Assembly: GCA_023418475.1 (NCBI GenBank)
Contig: JAEZZO010000036.1
Span: 27,431-91,430, forward strand
Origin: Bacillota bacterium
Lineage (GTDB): Bacteria; Bacillota; Clostridia; Lachnospirales; Lachnospiraceae
Length of the DNA stretch: 64,000 bases
Reading direction: 5' to 3'
Below, in pieces: positions 45,658 to 55,305 of the stretch. The first letter of the stretch is position 1. Every line of letters starts with the position of its first letter. The notes beneath the pieces were generated by a model. That model searched no databases and had not been told where the DNA came from. It saw only the letters and a list, made by a program, of their open reading frames with translations. The translations under genes were made by a program, and so were the position numbers.

Positions 45658-46785
45658 TTAACGCATATATTTCATTCTTTTATTACTATACATCAGATTA
45701 TCAACATGATTTATAAATTGCTCTATACTGCAAAATTCCGAACTAAATAAATCTGCGCCAAAGCTGCATTCTATCTTATAGCTCTTATCAGACTGGTGAT
45801 TATATTCCATAAATGCTTCTCTTAATTTATCAACGATAAGATCCAATTCCTGTTTTGTTTCGTAATTTGTTATAATGATAAATTCATCTCCTCCCATACG
45901 CACAATGATTTCATTTTTCATGATTACATCCCTCATGATTGAAATGGATGCTTTTAATGCCGCATCCCCTTCTACATGCCCATAATTATCATTAATATAT
46001 TTCAGTTTATCAAGATCACAATAGATGATCCCTATGATATCATTATTATTTCGTTTTAAGCGCTGCTCAATATAGTAATCAAACGAGCCTCTGTTCCATG
46101 CCCCTGTCAGAGAGTCTAGCTGAACCATTCTCTGCTGCAGAAAATTGTAAGTAATCATTAGAGAAAATGCGGTGCTGCTGAGCATTAAAAGCGGCCCATA
46201 GAAAAATAACTGTATGGCTCCTCCGATTAAGGGAAAGATATTTGCCGTAAACAATATCATAAAATCTTCTTTAATCAATTTATTTCTATTCACCAATATA
46301 AGAATACCGCTAAGAATAACATAAAAATAGACAATCATTTCTACCAGTATATAAAACGGTCCGCGATGATATACATTATTGTCGGTAATGTAAAAAACCA
46401 GATGAAAAGCCGGTGACAAAAACGTTAACGTTATACATACAATAACGGGTAGAAAAAGCAATTTATTTCCTTTTCTCACAATATCCTTCTCAGATGCGAC
46501 CAGGGTTTTGATTAATTGATACCAATAATAGGTAAGAATAGGAGAAATTGAAAAAAGACAGATATGCATCACAATTGATATGGGAATGAGCCATTTCTCA
46601 TTGTGACGATTCATGATACAGGTGGTAGTCTCCAGCATTAATTCTACGATAATTATGAGTGAAACCTTTAAGAACACCCTATTTAATGTATCTTTTCGAT
46701 CAAGACGGTGAAATGCAATGTAAAATGTAATGCCAAGTAAAATAATTGCCATAATATTGATATCTATTCTTAAAAATACATCCAT
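45658..46785 (-). CDS. Membrane diguanylate cyclase (GGDEF)
   Basis: The 375-residue protein has about seven hydrophobic segments in residues 1-210 and a GGDEF domain at 215-375 with DSLTGAWNRG, DLDKLKYINDNYGH and the active-site MGGDEF. No RxxD inhibitory site is seen five residues upstream of GGDEF. It makes cyclic di-GMP in response to an unknown membrane signal. It is alone, next to the Crp/Fnr gene on the same strand but separated by a terminator. Confidence 0.92.
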   Translation of the reverse strand: MDVFLRIDINIMAIILLGITFYIAFHRLDRKDTLNRVFLKVSLIIIVELMLETTTCIMNRHNEKWLIPISIVMHICLFSISPILTYYWYQLIKTLVASEKDIVRKGNKLLFLPVIVCITLTFLSPAFHLVFYITDNNVYHRGPFYILVEMIVYFYVILSGILILVNRNKLIKEDFMILFTANIFPLIGGAIQLFFYGPLLMLSSTAFSLMITYNFLQQRMVQLDSLTGAWNRGSFDYYIEQRLKRNNNDIIGIIYCDLDKLKYINDNYGHVEGDAALKASISIMRDVIMKNEIIVRMGGDEFIIITNYETKQELDLIVDKLREAFMEYNHQSDKSYKIECSFGADLFSSEFCSIEQFINHVDNLMYSNKRMKYMR

Positions 46786-46853
46786 ATTCTTATCCCTTCC
46801 TCATTTTTCCTTATACTTTTCTAAAATGCTAGGATTCCGGTGCTAAATTATAT

Positions 46854-46892
46854 AAAGAAAAGGACCTTTGGTTATAAAAGTCCTTTCTTTTT
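46854..46892 (-). terminator. Terminator of the Crp/Fnr regulator gene
   Basis: A stem of about 10 bp (AGAAAAGGAC / GTCCTTTCTT) with a T-rich tail on the minus strand, 95 bp past the stop at 46985. Confidence 0.75.
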
Positions 46893-46984
46893 CCTTCACT
46901 GTCTTTTCGATTTGGTATTTGTATGGAATAATTATACTATATATATGAGAGAATTAATAGTACTTTTTACCTATATATTAATTT

Positions 46985-47680
46985 TCACGAAACCTCCAAA
47001 GACTTTGCCAGTTGATCCTTGTCAATAATTTTAAAGCTGCTCCCGTAAAAATCGATAAAGCCTTCTTCTTTCATTCTAGCCAGTTCCCTGCACATTGAAG
47101 TCCGGGATACATTCAGATAATCTGCCAGTTCACTGCGGTTAAGTACAATCTGAAACATACTGCTCCCCTGATTATTCGCTTCATTCAGAAGATAGCTTGC
47201 CAGCTTTTCACGCATGCCTTTTAGCGTCAGCAGCTCCAGTTTACGATTTAAAATAACATTCTTTTCCCCAAGGATCACCATCATATTCTTGATCAGACTG
47301 ATGTGAAATGCACAGGCATTTCCGCAGGATTTAATAATCCTTTCATAAGGTATCATAAGAATTTGCACATCCTCCTTTGCTCTTACTGTAACCGGAGAAA
47401 TACGCTTTACCGTACACACGATCCCCTCCGCAAAAATATCAGCAGGCTCCAGGAATGCCACAATATGCTTATTTCCTGCAAGGTTTTCTTTCATAATCTC
47501 AACGATTCCAGTAAGGACCAATCCTACGTTGTTAATCTCATCACCGGATAAAAATATATATTCTTCTGCCTTATATTTCTTAAGCTTTGCACCCAGGCAC
47601 TGTATCAACGCTCCTAATTCATTCTCCCTGATGTTACGAAACAGGGAGCATTTCCTGATTACCGGTAAATGTTGCTCCAT
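46985..47680 (-). CDS. Crp/Fnr-family regulator, probable HcpR-type activator
   Basis: The 231-residue protein has an N-terminal cyclic-nucleotide-like beta-roll (residues 10-125) and a C-terminal winged helix (NRSELADYLNVSRTSMCRELARMKEEGFID, residues 170-205). It has no N-terminal cysteine cluster as in Fnr, so it does not sense oxygen through a [4Fe-4S] centre. It is divergent from hcp, and HcpR-type family members respond to nitric oxide or nitrosative stress. A palindromic site for such a protein lies in the shared intergenic region. Confidence 0.88.
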   Translation of the reverse strand: MEQHLPVIRKCSLFRNIRENELGALIQCLGAKLKKYKAEEYIFLSGDEINNVGLVLTGIVEIMKENLAGNKHIVAFLEPADIFAEGIVCTVKRISPVTVRAKEDVQILMIPYERIIKSCGNACAFHISLIKNMMVILGEKNVILNRKLELLTLKGMREKLASYLLNEANNQGSSMFQIVLNRSELADYLNVSRTSMCRELARMKEEGFIDFYGSSFKIIDKDQLAKSLEVS

Positions 47681-47843
47681 TCAAATTATCCTGCCTTCCT
47701 AGTTTTTTGCATTAAATGTTTAGGATAACAAAAATTAGTTTTAGATATCAAGTTAAATATGATTGCATATATCTTCTTTTACTACCTTTGCTGCGTAAGC
47801 ATTAAATATATTTTGCACCTATAATTTTATTTTTGCTTATAAT

Positions 47844-47886
47844 TGTAGCCACAGCTACACTTATTATTCTCTATCTGCATTATACT
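47844..47886 (+). promoter_or_regulatory. Crp/Fnr-type operator and -10 box of hcp
   Basis: The perfect palindrome TGTAGCCACAGCTACA (47844-47859) is followed by TATACT (47881-47886). With a start near 47893 the palindrome is centred at -41.5, the classical class II activation position for Crp/Fnr proteins. Confidence 0.7.
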
Positions 47887-47946
47887 CATCTTGTTCCGTT
47901 GAAGTCAATACAAACCATCCAATACAATATCAAAGGAGAATAAGCT

Positions 47947-49584
47947 ATGGAGAACAAGATGTTTTGCTATCAATGTCAGGAGACAGCCGGATGTACGGGC
48001 TGTACACAATTCGGTGTATGCGGAAAATCACCTGCTTTGTCAAGAATGCAGGACCTGCTAATTTATGTTACCAAGGGGTTAAGTGCGGTAACAACAGCAT
48101 TAAGAGTACAGGGAGAAGAAATCTCTCCGGAAATAGATCATTATATCACCATTAATTTATTTACAACCATCACGAATGCAAACTTCGATGATGAGATATT
48201 CTATAAAAGGGTTTCTGAAACCTTAAGCCTGAAGGAAAAACTGCTTCCTAAGGTATCCGATACCTCCAAGCTGCCTCAGGCTGCTCTGTGGACAGCTGCT
48301 GCAAGGGAAGAAATGCTTGAGAAGGCCTCCTCCGTTGGTGTTCTTGCAACCGAGAACGAGGATGTAAGAAGTCTTCGTGAGCTGGTTATCTATGGTTTAA
48401 AAGGCCTCGCTGCTTATTTAAAGCATGCAAATGAATTAAATCATGACAATGCCGAAATCAGTGCCTTCATGCAGAAAGCTCTTACTGCTACCCTGGATGA
48501 CACCTTAAGTGCAGATGCTTTAGTAGCTCTTACCTTAGAAACCGGTAAATTCGGTGTGGATGGCATGGCACTTCTTGATACCGCCAACACAGCTACCTAT
48601 GGTAACCCTGAGATTACCAAGGTTAATATCGGTGTTGGTACCAGACCCGGCATCCTCATTTCCGGCCATGATCTGCATGACTTAGAGCAGCTTCTTGAGC
48701 AGACCAAGGATAGCGGCGTTGATGTTTATACCCATTCCGAGATGCTTCCTGCACATTACTATCCTGCCTTTAAGAAATACAGCAACTTTGTCGGAAATTA
48801 CGGAAATGCATGGTGGAAGCAGAAGGAAGAGTTTGAAAGCTTTGGCGGACCGATTTTAATGACCACTAACTGTGTTGTTCCTCCGTCTCCTTCTTATAAA
48901 GACCGTTTATTTACAACAGGTGCGTCAGGTGTAGCCGGTTGTGTTCATATTGAGAAGGATGAGAACGGCCGCAAGGATTTCTCACAGCTTATTGAACTGG
49001 CTAAGACCTGCAAGGCTCCGGTTGAGCTTGAGAAGGGTGAGATCATTGGTGGTTTTGCTCATAATCAGGTGCTTGCACTCGCTGATCAGGTAGTTGCTGC
49101 CGTTAAATCCGGTGCGATCCGTAAGTTCTTTGTTATGGCAGGCTGCGACGGACGTCAGAAATCCAGAAATTACTATACCGATTTTGCAAAGGCTCTGCCT
49201 AAGGATACTGTAATATTGACCGCAGGCTGTGCAAAATACAAATATAACAAGCTTGATTTAGGTGATATTGGCGGTATTCCAAGAGTACTTGATGCCGGTC
49301 AGTGTAATGACTCCTATTCACTGGCACTGATTGCCTTGAAATTAAAGGAAGTTTTTGAGCTTTCGGACATCAATGAGCTCCCGATTGCTTTCAACATCGC
49401 CTGGTATGAGCAAAAGGCTGTTATCGTTCTTCTCTCACTTCTCTACCTAGGAGTGAAAAACATTCACCTTGGACCTACACTTCCGGCATTCCTCTCTCCG
49501 AATGTGGCAAAGGTGCTTGTAGAAAACTTCGGAATTGCAGGTATCGGTACTGTAGAAGATGATATCAAATTATTTCTCGAATAA
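47947..49584 (+). CDS. hcp: Hybrid-cluster protein (hydroxylamine/NO reductase)
   Basis: The 545-residue protein has the N-terminal cluster ligand pattern C-x2-C-x(7-8)-C-x5-C as CYQCQETAGCTGCTQFGVCG, as in class I/II Hcp of anaerobes. Hybrid-cluster ligands include NCVVPP Cys, GCDGRQ, and TAGCAKY and DAGQCNDSY Cys residues near residues 405-460. Hcp reduces nitric oxide and hydroxylamine in the cytoplasm. AAGGAG precedes the ATG, and the promoter has the operator at -41.5. The codon use is smoother and the mRNA higher in GC than in neighbours, consistent with high expression. Confidence 0.96.
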   Translation: MENKMFCYQCQETAGCTGCTQFGVCGKSPALSRMQDLLIYVTKGLSAVTTALRVQGEEISPEIDHYITINLFTTITNANFDDEIFYKRVSETLSLKEKLLPKVSDTSKLPQAALWTAAAREEMLEKASSVGVLATENEDVRSLRELVIYGLKGLAAYLKHANELNHDNAEISAFMQKALTATLDDTLSADALVALTLETGKFGVDGMALLDTANTATYGNPEITKVNIGVGTRPGILISGHDLHDLEQLLEQTKDSGVDVYTHSEMLPAHYYPAFKKYSNFVGNYGNAWWKQKEEFESFGGPILMTTNCVVPPSPSYKDRLFTTGASGVAGCVHIEKDENGRKDFSQLIELAKTCKAPVELEKGEIIGGFAHNQVLALADQVVAAVKSGAIRKFFVMAGCDGRQKSRNYYTDFAKALPKDTVILTAGCAKYKYNKLDLGDIGGIPRVLDAGQCNDSYSLALIALKLKEVFELSDINELPIAFNIAWYEQKAVIVLLSLLYLGVKNIHLGPTLPAFLSPNVAKVLVENFGIAGIGTVEDDIKLFLE

Positions 49585-49605
49585 TTTATAATAGAAAAGG
49601 TAAAT

Positions 49606-49648
49606 CTACCGGATAGATAGCTACTCGCTATGATCCGGTAGTTTTTTT
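49606..49648 (+). terminator. Terminator of hcp
   Basis: Perfect 9-bp stem CTACCGGAT / ATCCGGTAG, 18-nt loop and seven T residues. Confidence 0.92.
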
Positions 49649-49666
49649 ATGAATTAATTTTGCTTT

Positions 49667-49805
49667 CGTGTCAAATTTTCACGATGATTTTTATTATATA
49701 AATGCGTCCAGCGAAGCAAGTGTACATCCGCCGGAGGCTGCCTAATTCTCACACAGGTTTATAATTAATCTAGGTGCAGAAAAATCAGCATGAAAATTTG
49801 ACACG
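49667..49805. repeat. 139-bp element with 26-bp terminal inverted repeats
   Basis: The arms 49667-49692 and 49780-49805 match at 24 of 26 positions (CGTGTCAAATTTTCA... outermost). The 87-bp interior contains a GC-richer hairpin (CATCCGCCGGAGG area) and no gene. The size and ends fit a MITE-like or structured-RNA element. No target-site duplication is obvious. Confidence 0.65.
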
Positions 49806-49873
49806 TAAATCAATTTCATAAAAATTACAGTGCGGACATCTGCTAAAATAAATCAAAGGTCAGGTGTATCAAG

Positions 49874-50494
49874 ATGCAAGAAACATTAACGGCAAGGCAC
49901 TACAGATTATATAACAAAATACAGCAGCAACAGGAAATTCTGGAGGCGATCTGGAAGCTGGGAGAAAAATATAGTCTATTCCTTGAGGAAGATTGTACTG
50001 TCCGCTTTGGAAATACTTCAAATAATGCTCCCGAGGAGCTTGCCAAACAGGGCAATATCGAAACACTGCTGAAAGAACAGGCATCCCAGTCTGAATGTAA
50101 ATATGCTTATTCAACTGGAAAATTACTCGAATGTGCGCCTGAGAGCCTGCATTTATTGAAATCTGTGTTAAAAAAGCAAGGTATGCTGTTAGCGGTTATA
50201 CTTAAGGAATATTATCTGGATGCCACAGGTATTTTCAAGGCAATCGTTGAAAACCTGCCGGACAGCAAATCAGAGCTTATCCCCTGGAATGTCTTAAAGC
50301 AAAATGAAAATCAAGTAATCTGGACCAGAAATGTCTGTGCCGGCAACCCCTACGGGGAAGCATCTGGCATAGGAAAGCATATTTATTATGAATTACAGGA
50401 GGCCTGGATGGAAGGTCTGATAAGCGAACTGGGTTATATTTTTGAAATAACCGGTAGTGATACTTATCAAATACAAGCATATGATAACATATAA
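49874..50494 (+). CDS. Uncharacterised 206-residue protein
   Basis: Not recognised. It is soluble, with no signal peptide or membrane segment. The N-terminal 50 residues are helical (YRLYNKIQQQQEILEAIWKLGEKY) and may form a coiled coil. Two blocks near residues 85-110 and 165-195 are also helical. There is an acidic bias and no catalytic motifs. Weak RBS (AGGTG) 9 bases before the ATG. It precedes the restriction-modification genes by 380 bp and is not clearly co-transcribed with them. Confidence 0.55.
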   Translation: MQETLTARHYRLYNKIQQQQEILEAIWKLGEKYSLFLEEDCTVRFGNTSNNAPEELAKQGNIETLLKEQASQSECKYAYSTGKLLECAPESLHLLKSVLKKQGMLLAVILKEYYLDATGIFKAIVENLPDSKSELIPWNVLKQNENQVIWTRNVCAGNPYGEASGIGKHIYYELQEAWMEGLISELGYIFEITGSDTYQIQAYDNI

Positions 50495-50874
50495 TACCAT
50501 GGCAATCGAAAATTTGTTCATATTCTTCTTTTCCGTTTCTTAAATTCATGCTATAATATCCATGATAAGCAAGGCAAAGTATATCCAAATAAGACCGCCC
50601 GGAATGCAAGCTGAATTTGAAAACTAATTCACTTGTCATGATATAAGCTTTCCATGGCAGTCTTATCTTTATTGTCAGGAAGTAACAAACAGGAGCATCC
50701 GGCCTAACCAAGAATAATCTGTGTACTCCTATGCAAAGCATATTGCTGGATAGAATCCTAGCCAAATGATACATGCAATCCTATTTCATCCTACACCTAA
50801 GTATGACCTTTGTGAGGCTAATCATTTTATTATACAGTCAATCCGTTCTGCTTATCTATTGAAGGAGTTATAAC
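50495..50874. other. Gene-free stretch before the restriction-modification genes
   Basis: A reverse-strand open frame covers part of it but has no RBS, runs antisense into the previous gene and has no recognisable domain. No terminator or clear promoter was identified beyond an AT-rich segment near 50820-50850. Confidence 0.4.
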
Positions 50875-51774
50875 ATGAAATCAGAGAAAGAAGCCCTAAT
50901 TAGAGAAATTGTTGATACTCATATCCGACAGTTTATAGATGGTCTTGAAGTCAGATATCGCCAGGAAACGGAGGATCCTCTGGGCGTAATCAATGCTAAG
51001 AAAAATAATGCATTTATCTCCCTGCTGGGGGAGGAATTTATGTTTTATTCCGCATTTGTACGCTCCTTTGACAGCTCCTTCGGCAAGGTGCTGGAAAACA
51101 TGGGCAACGCCATCGCTAAAATATCCTATACCGTAAAAGGAAAAATTGAATCTTATCTGCTTCCGCAGCAGACGCAGCATATCGATTATCTGATGACTGC
51201 TTATGAAAAAAGAGATTCCAAACCAAAGATATCGGATTACATAAATTTTAATTGCCTTATCCCTTCGAATGTAACAAGCTTTTTAACCTCCCACGAGACG
51301 GACAACTATTTTTATGATGAGGAAAAACGCTGTCACTATCTGATTGAGCTGAAAGCCGGAGGAGATCTGGATAATAAGAAAGCCAAATCGGAGAAAATTG
51401 CTCTACTGAACGAATTCTTCATTCTGAAAAATTCGTTGCAAAATGATGATACCGTAAGAATTTATTTTGCAACAGCTTACAATAAATTTGGCGAAGGCCT
51501 ACCCTGGAGGCAGGAACGTGTCCAAACCTTCTTTGCGGAAGATGAGTTATTAATTGGAAGGGACTATTGGAATTTTGTCTGTAATGATCCCGAGGGCTTT
51601 CAGGTGATTTTCGAACAGTATAAAGTTAGTTCTGAATATATGAATCGTGCTCTGGAAAGAATTAAGCGGCTGTATTTTGCAGCTGATGATAGCAAAAGCT
51701 CAGATAATACCGATGATAAGGATTATTTTCCAAGGCAATACCGGTTTGATGATAATCTGAACTGTATTTTATAA
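50875..51774 (+). CDS. TdeIII-like type II restriction endonuclease
   Basis: The 299-residue protein has a PD-(D/E)xK-like core CHYLIELKAGGDLDNKKAKSEK near residues 150-171, with E-x-K and following acidic/lysine residues, typical of the TdeIII family. Length is in the family range. It lies 12 bp before a DNA methyltransferase gene on the same strand, the usual layout of a type II system. AAGGAG precedes the ATG. The recognition sequence cannot be read from the protein; TdeIII itself cuts GGNCC. Assignment to that family is from pattern memory. Confidence 0.7.
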   Translation: MKSEKEALIREIVDTHIRQFIDGLEVRYRQETEDPLGVINAKKNNAFISLLGEEFMFYSAFVRSFDSSFGKVLENMGNAIAKISYTVKGKIESYLLPQQTQHIDYLMTAYEKRDSKPKISDYINFNCLIPSNVTSFLTSHETDNYFYDEEKRCHYLIELKAGGDLDNKKAKSEKIALLNEFFILKNSLQNDDTVRIYFATAYNKFGEGLPWRQERVQTFFAEDELLIGRDYWNFVCNDPEGFQVIFEQYKVSSEYMNRALERIKRLYFAADDSKSSDNTDDKDYFPRQYRFDDNLNCIL

Positions 51775-51806
51775 ACTGTAGTTAGATGAGAGGAGATTTA
51801 CTGTTT

Positions 51807-52538
51807 ATGATAGACGTAAATACCATAGATAAATACCTGCTGATGCATGGTGACTGTATGGAGAAGCTGAAGGATATACCAGACGGCAGCATTGATCTTA
51901 TCCTCTGCGACCCTCCTTACAATCTCGCAAAATATTCCACCGGCAATATGAAATTTGACTGGCGCAGCGAAATTAATAATGATGTGGCAAAGTGGGACCT
52001 AAAGGAGCTTGCTCCTCTTGACTTTATTGATGAATTCAAACGGGTTCTCTCTCCAACTGGTAACATCTTTATTTTTACCAGCTATAATTTGATCGGCAAA
52101 TGGCACGAGGTCTTTGACAGTGAATTTGATACCTTTCAATTTATGGTGTGGCATAAGACCAACCCGGTTCCCAATATCCGCAAATCTTCATTTTTAAACA
52201 GCTGTGAGCTTATTGTATGTATGTGGAACAAGGGTCATACCTGGAACTTCTCAAAGCAGAATGAGATGCATAATTTTATTGAAAGTCCTATCTGTATGGG
52301 AAGTGAACGCCTGAAAAGCCCTAAGCATCCGACGCAGAAACCCCTTTTTGTACTGAAGCAGATCATCAAGACTGCCAGCAATGAAAATGATCTTGTTCTC
52401 GATATGTTTATGGGCGTAGCTTCTACTGGTGTTGCCGCAACAGAGCTTAAACGCCGCTTTATTGGAATTGAAATAGATGATGCTTATTATGAGGCATGTG
52501 AGAAAAGGATGTTCGAAGTTTCGCAAAAATCTCTTTGA
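51807..52538 (+). CDS. DNA methyltransferase (beta-class N4/N6) of the restriction system
   Basis: The 243-residue protein has motif IV DPPYNL near residue 35 and motif I-like LDMFMGVASTGVAA near residue 208, with HPTQKP (motif X) between. The order IV then I defines the beta class, which methylates N6-adenine or N4-cytosine. The target-recognition region between them is short. AGGAG precedes the ATG at 51807; an ATG 21 bases upstream lies before that RBS. It protects the host from the upstream endonuclease. Confidence 0.9.
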   Translation: MIDVNTIDKYLLMHGDCMEKLKDIPDGSIDLILCDPPYNLAKYSTGNMKFDWRSEINNDVAKWDLKELAPLDFIDEFKRVLSPTGNIFIFTSYNLIGKWHEVFDSEFDTFQFMVWHKTNPVPNIRKSSFLNSCELIVCMWNKGHTWNFSKQNEMHNFIESPICMGSERLKSPKHPTQKPLFVLKQIIKTASNENDLVLDMFMGVASTGVAATELKRRFIGIEIDDAYYEACEKRMFEVSQKSL

Positions 52539-52652
52539 TTCTATGCAGTATTTCTATAACATGATTTTTGTTATATTTTGTTATATATAATAGGAAGCTT
52601 ATACTATATTTTACTAATATGAAGCATTCCTATTGCCAACTTTTATTATAAA

Positions 52653-52691
52653 ACAAGCTGTATGTGCTCACACCAGGTGCATACAGCTTGT
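52653..52691. terminator. Bidirectional terminator
   Basis: A 12-bp stem ACAAGCTGTATG / CATACAGCTTGT with AAAA before and TTTT after. It serves the methyltransferase gene and the chemotaxis gene, which converge here. Confidence 0.85.
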
Positions 52692-52782
52692 TTTATCTTT
52701 AAATTCTCCGGACTCTATACTCTATTTGGGACTAGCGGCCTAGCCTTTTACTCATCGGCAAAAGATGTAAGATCATTGCGAT

Positions 52783-54573
52783 TTATATTATGAAACGGGA
52801 TATTTCCTGTTTCAACCGATCGGAACTATCCTTTGACTGCTGTACCTCTTTTGTAATCTCTGTATACTTATCTGTAATTCTTGTGACTTTCTCAGCTATA
52901 TCGCCCGTTCCAACAGCTCCCTCTGTTGCAGCGTTAGCGACTTCATTCACGGCTACAATGATATTGTCTATAGATGCCAATAGTTCCTCAGAAGTAGCAC
53001 TAAAATCAGAGATTAAACCATCAACAAAGGTTGCATCCTCCTTATAATCATCTGCAACTTCAATAAATCTCTGGAAGCTTGACGAAATATCAGTAGAAAC
53101 ATATTGAAGCAGAGCTCCCGCACTCTCGGAGAGATTATCAACCGCCTGAGTGACTTCTCCTGTGACATTCTGGATTTTTACTACCGCGTCTTTGGATTGA
53201 TCTGCCAGATGACGAATCTCTTCTGCAACAACAGCAAATCCTTTGCCGCTTTCTCCCGCTCTGGCAGCTTCAATTGCTGCATTCAGGGCTAATAGGTTTG
53301 TCTGTGAGGTAATGCTCATGATCGCTTCCGTCAAAACCTCTATCTGTGTAACTACTTTTGCCTGCTCTAATGCACTATTAAGCTTCTGCTGTATTTCATC
53401 CCCGATTATCTTTGCCTGTTTACGGGTATTTTGTGCATCCTCTCTGGTGCTTGATGCACGTTTACTGATTTCAACCACTTTAAGCGCTGCATCCTGAGAT
53501 TTCTGAGCGATCGATTTCGACGCTGCTTCAATACCGGCGGAGGTTTCCGTCATAGCCTGCGCAGAAGCGGCTGTTTCTTCCATGCTAGCTGCCAGTTCCT
53601 GCGTTGTAGCCGCTACATCTTCTATATTACCATTTAACTCTTTTACATTGCTGCTTATGGCATCTACCTCAACGGTAATACTGTCTGCTTCCCGTTTTGA
53701 GCTGCCCGCTAGCTCTGCAACTGCTTCCTTCATAATTTCCAGATTTGATGCCAGCAGACCAAAATCGTCCTTTCTTTTCGTAAATTCCTCCGGCAGCTGC
53801 ACCTTAAAATTACCGCTCGATAAGGTATTAAAATACTGATTAATGATGATAAAATCTTTATTCAGCCTTTTAGAAACATAAATGGTAATAAATAATGAAA
53901 TAAAAATTGTTGCCAAAAAGATTGTACCAAACTTTATGACACTATTCTTTAATTCAATATCTTCCTCTTTTGCCAATTTATTAATATCATTGTCAATATA
54001 ATCTGTGTAATTACCCGTTCCAACTACCCATTGATATGGTTCGAAGGCCATGGTATATCCTCTCTTGGGAAGAGGCTCGCCTCCACCACTCTTCGGAAAC
54101 CAGTAATCGATATATCCTCCTCCTTTTTTTCCTATTTCTATCATCTTCTGTACAATATAATCTCCTTTTTTATCCTGGAAATTTATTCTGTTAGTCCCTT
54201 CCGTCTCACTGCCATACAATACTACGTTATCCCCTTCGTAAGTATCAATCCAAAAATAACTGTCTTTATCGTACTTTAATTTTCTCACTATATCTGCTGC
54301 AAGCTTTTTTGCCTGCTCCTCGGTATACTCTCCCGCCTGTTGCTTGTCATAAATCCCCTGCAAAAGTGATATTACATTATTAACCTGATTTTTTATGTTA
54401 GTATCATAACTATCCCGGATATTTTTTTCCATACTTCCCAGATTACTGTTGCTCTCCTGTATCTGGTTATAAACTGCCATTACACTTATCAATACTGTCA
54501 CGAATAACAAGAACGTCGCTAAAACAATAATCTTTGTCCTTACTTTCACGTTATTGACCCTACCTCGTATCAT
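52783..54573 (-). CDS. Methyl-accepting chemotaxis protein with Cache sensor
   Basis: The 596-residue receptor has membrane helices at about residues 12-34 and 195-215 flanking an sCache-type sensor (DSYFWIDTYEGDNVVLYGSETEG, GGYIDYWFPK, EPYQWVVGTGNYTDYID), then HAMP-like and a long signalling helix with the conserved hairpin tip IMSITSQTNLLALNAAIEAARAGESGKGFAVVAEEIRHLADQ-type sequence near residues 415-455. The Cache fold of this subtype often binds small organic acids. No che genes lie nearby, so it is an orphan receptor. Confidence 0.93.
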   Translation of the reverse strand: MIRGRVNNVKVRTKIIVLATFLLFVTVLISVMAVYNQIQESNSNLGSMEKNIRDSYDTNIKNQVNNVISLLQGIYDKQQAGEYTEEQAKKLAADIVRKLKYDKDSYFWIDTYEGDNVVLYGSETEGTNRINFQDKKGDYIVQKMIEIGKKGGGYIDYWFPKSGGGEPLPKRGYTMAFEPYQWVVGTGNYTDYIDNDINKLAKEEDIELKNSVIKFGTIFLATIFISLFITIYVSKRLNKDFIIINQYFNTLSSGNFKVQLPEEFTKRKDDFGLLASNLEIMKEAVAELAGSSKREADSITVEVDAISSNVKELNGNIEDVAATTQELAASMEETAASAQAMTETSAGIEAASKSIAQKSQDAALKVVEISKRASSTREDAQNTRKQAKIIGDEIQQKLNSALEQAKVVTQIEVLTEAIMSITSQTNLLALNAAIEAARAGESGKGFAVVAEEIRHLADQSKDAVVKIQNVTGEVTQAVDNLSESAGALLQYVSTDISSSFQRFIEVADDYKEDATFVDGLISDFSATSEELLASIDNIIVAVNEVANAATEGAVGTGDIAEKVTRITDKYTEITKEVQQSKDSSDRLKQEISRFII

Positions 54574-55017
54574 ATGCTATTCCTCCGTTAATTTTTTTAT
54601 AGAAAATACTTCTATTTCTATTTCATTTCAATTATATTTCATCTTAAATATACATTATTTTGCATAATCGTTCAATATTTTCACACAAATACAGTACTTT
54701 CGTACTATTTTTCAACCTTTTTCGAACCAATTAATTGCTAAATCTATCTTAGGTCACCATAATACTTATCCGTTCATAGCATGTTGTAACTTCCACCTTA
54801 TCTATTATGTTACAATACTATTTGAGCCTGGCCTTCGCTCAATGAATTCAAATTTATCACGACAAAAGAGGATGCTAAAAATGCTATATTATGTTTCTTC
54901 CTGTATGTCAGCAAAGACATTGTGCACATCTATGCGCAGGGATGAAAGCATAACCAACCTTTTGAGTCATCCTCGATTAAAACTTTTGAACATTCTCCCG
55001 GATCTTTTATCCGTTCG
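54574..55017. other. Gene-free stretch between chemotaxis gene and small coupled gene
   Basis: AT-rich upstream region of the chemotaxis gene (54574-54800). The remainder has no RBS-supported frame; an 81-codon frame at 54842 is antisense-like and has no domain. No hairpin of note. Confidence 0.4.
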
Positions 55018-55305
55018 TCATTCATTTTCATATTTCACCAGATTATCATTTGCATTTGCCAAAATCCACTGGTGTGTTTTGATATGATACTTAATGTTTA
55101 TCATTTGCATACAATCTCCTACACGTATCCTGCAGCAGTAAAGCAGTGCTTCCACACCAGCATACTTTTCCTCCCGGCTAAATACGATGCTTTCAATTTT
55201 GTAGGTCTGCAGGACATGCTCCTCATCCTCCAGACGAATGTAAACCGGCTTAATCTTACCTTGTACATTAAAGGTTGCATTTACATCCACAGGCATATGA
55301 AACAT
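55018..55305 (-). CDS. Small protein translationally coupled to the Y-family polymerase
   Basis: The 95-residue protein has a beta-rich content (VNATFNVQGKIKPVYIRLEDEEH, YKIESIVFSREEKYAG, CRIRVGDCMQMINIKYHI, HQWIL) and no membrane segment. Its ATG overlaps the polymerase stop as TAATG, and GGAGAAGGG lies just before, so it is expressed with the polymerase under the same SOS promoter. It looks like a small clostridial protein commonly found beside DinB-like genes, perhaps in the position of YolD in Bacillus. Function unknown. Confidence 0.75.
   Translation of the reverse strand: MFHMPVDVNATFNVQGKIKPVYIRLEDEEHVLQTYKIESIVFSREEKYAGVEALLYCCRIRVGDCMQMINIKYHIKTHQWILANANDNLVKYENE

Noticed and set aside
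50277..50774. 165-codon reverse frame between the 206-residue protein and the restriction gene
   Set aside because: It overlaps a better-supported gene antisense, lacks an RBS and has no domain.
54842..55087. 81-codon forward frame downstream of the chemotaxis gene promoter region
   Set aside because: It has no RBS, unusual composition and overlaps the coupled gene on the other strand.
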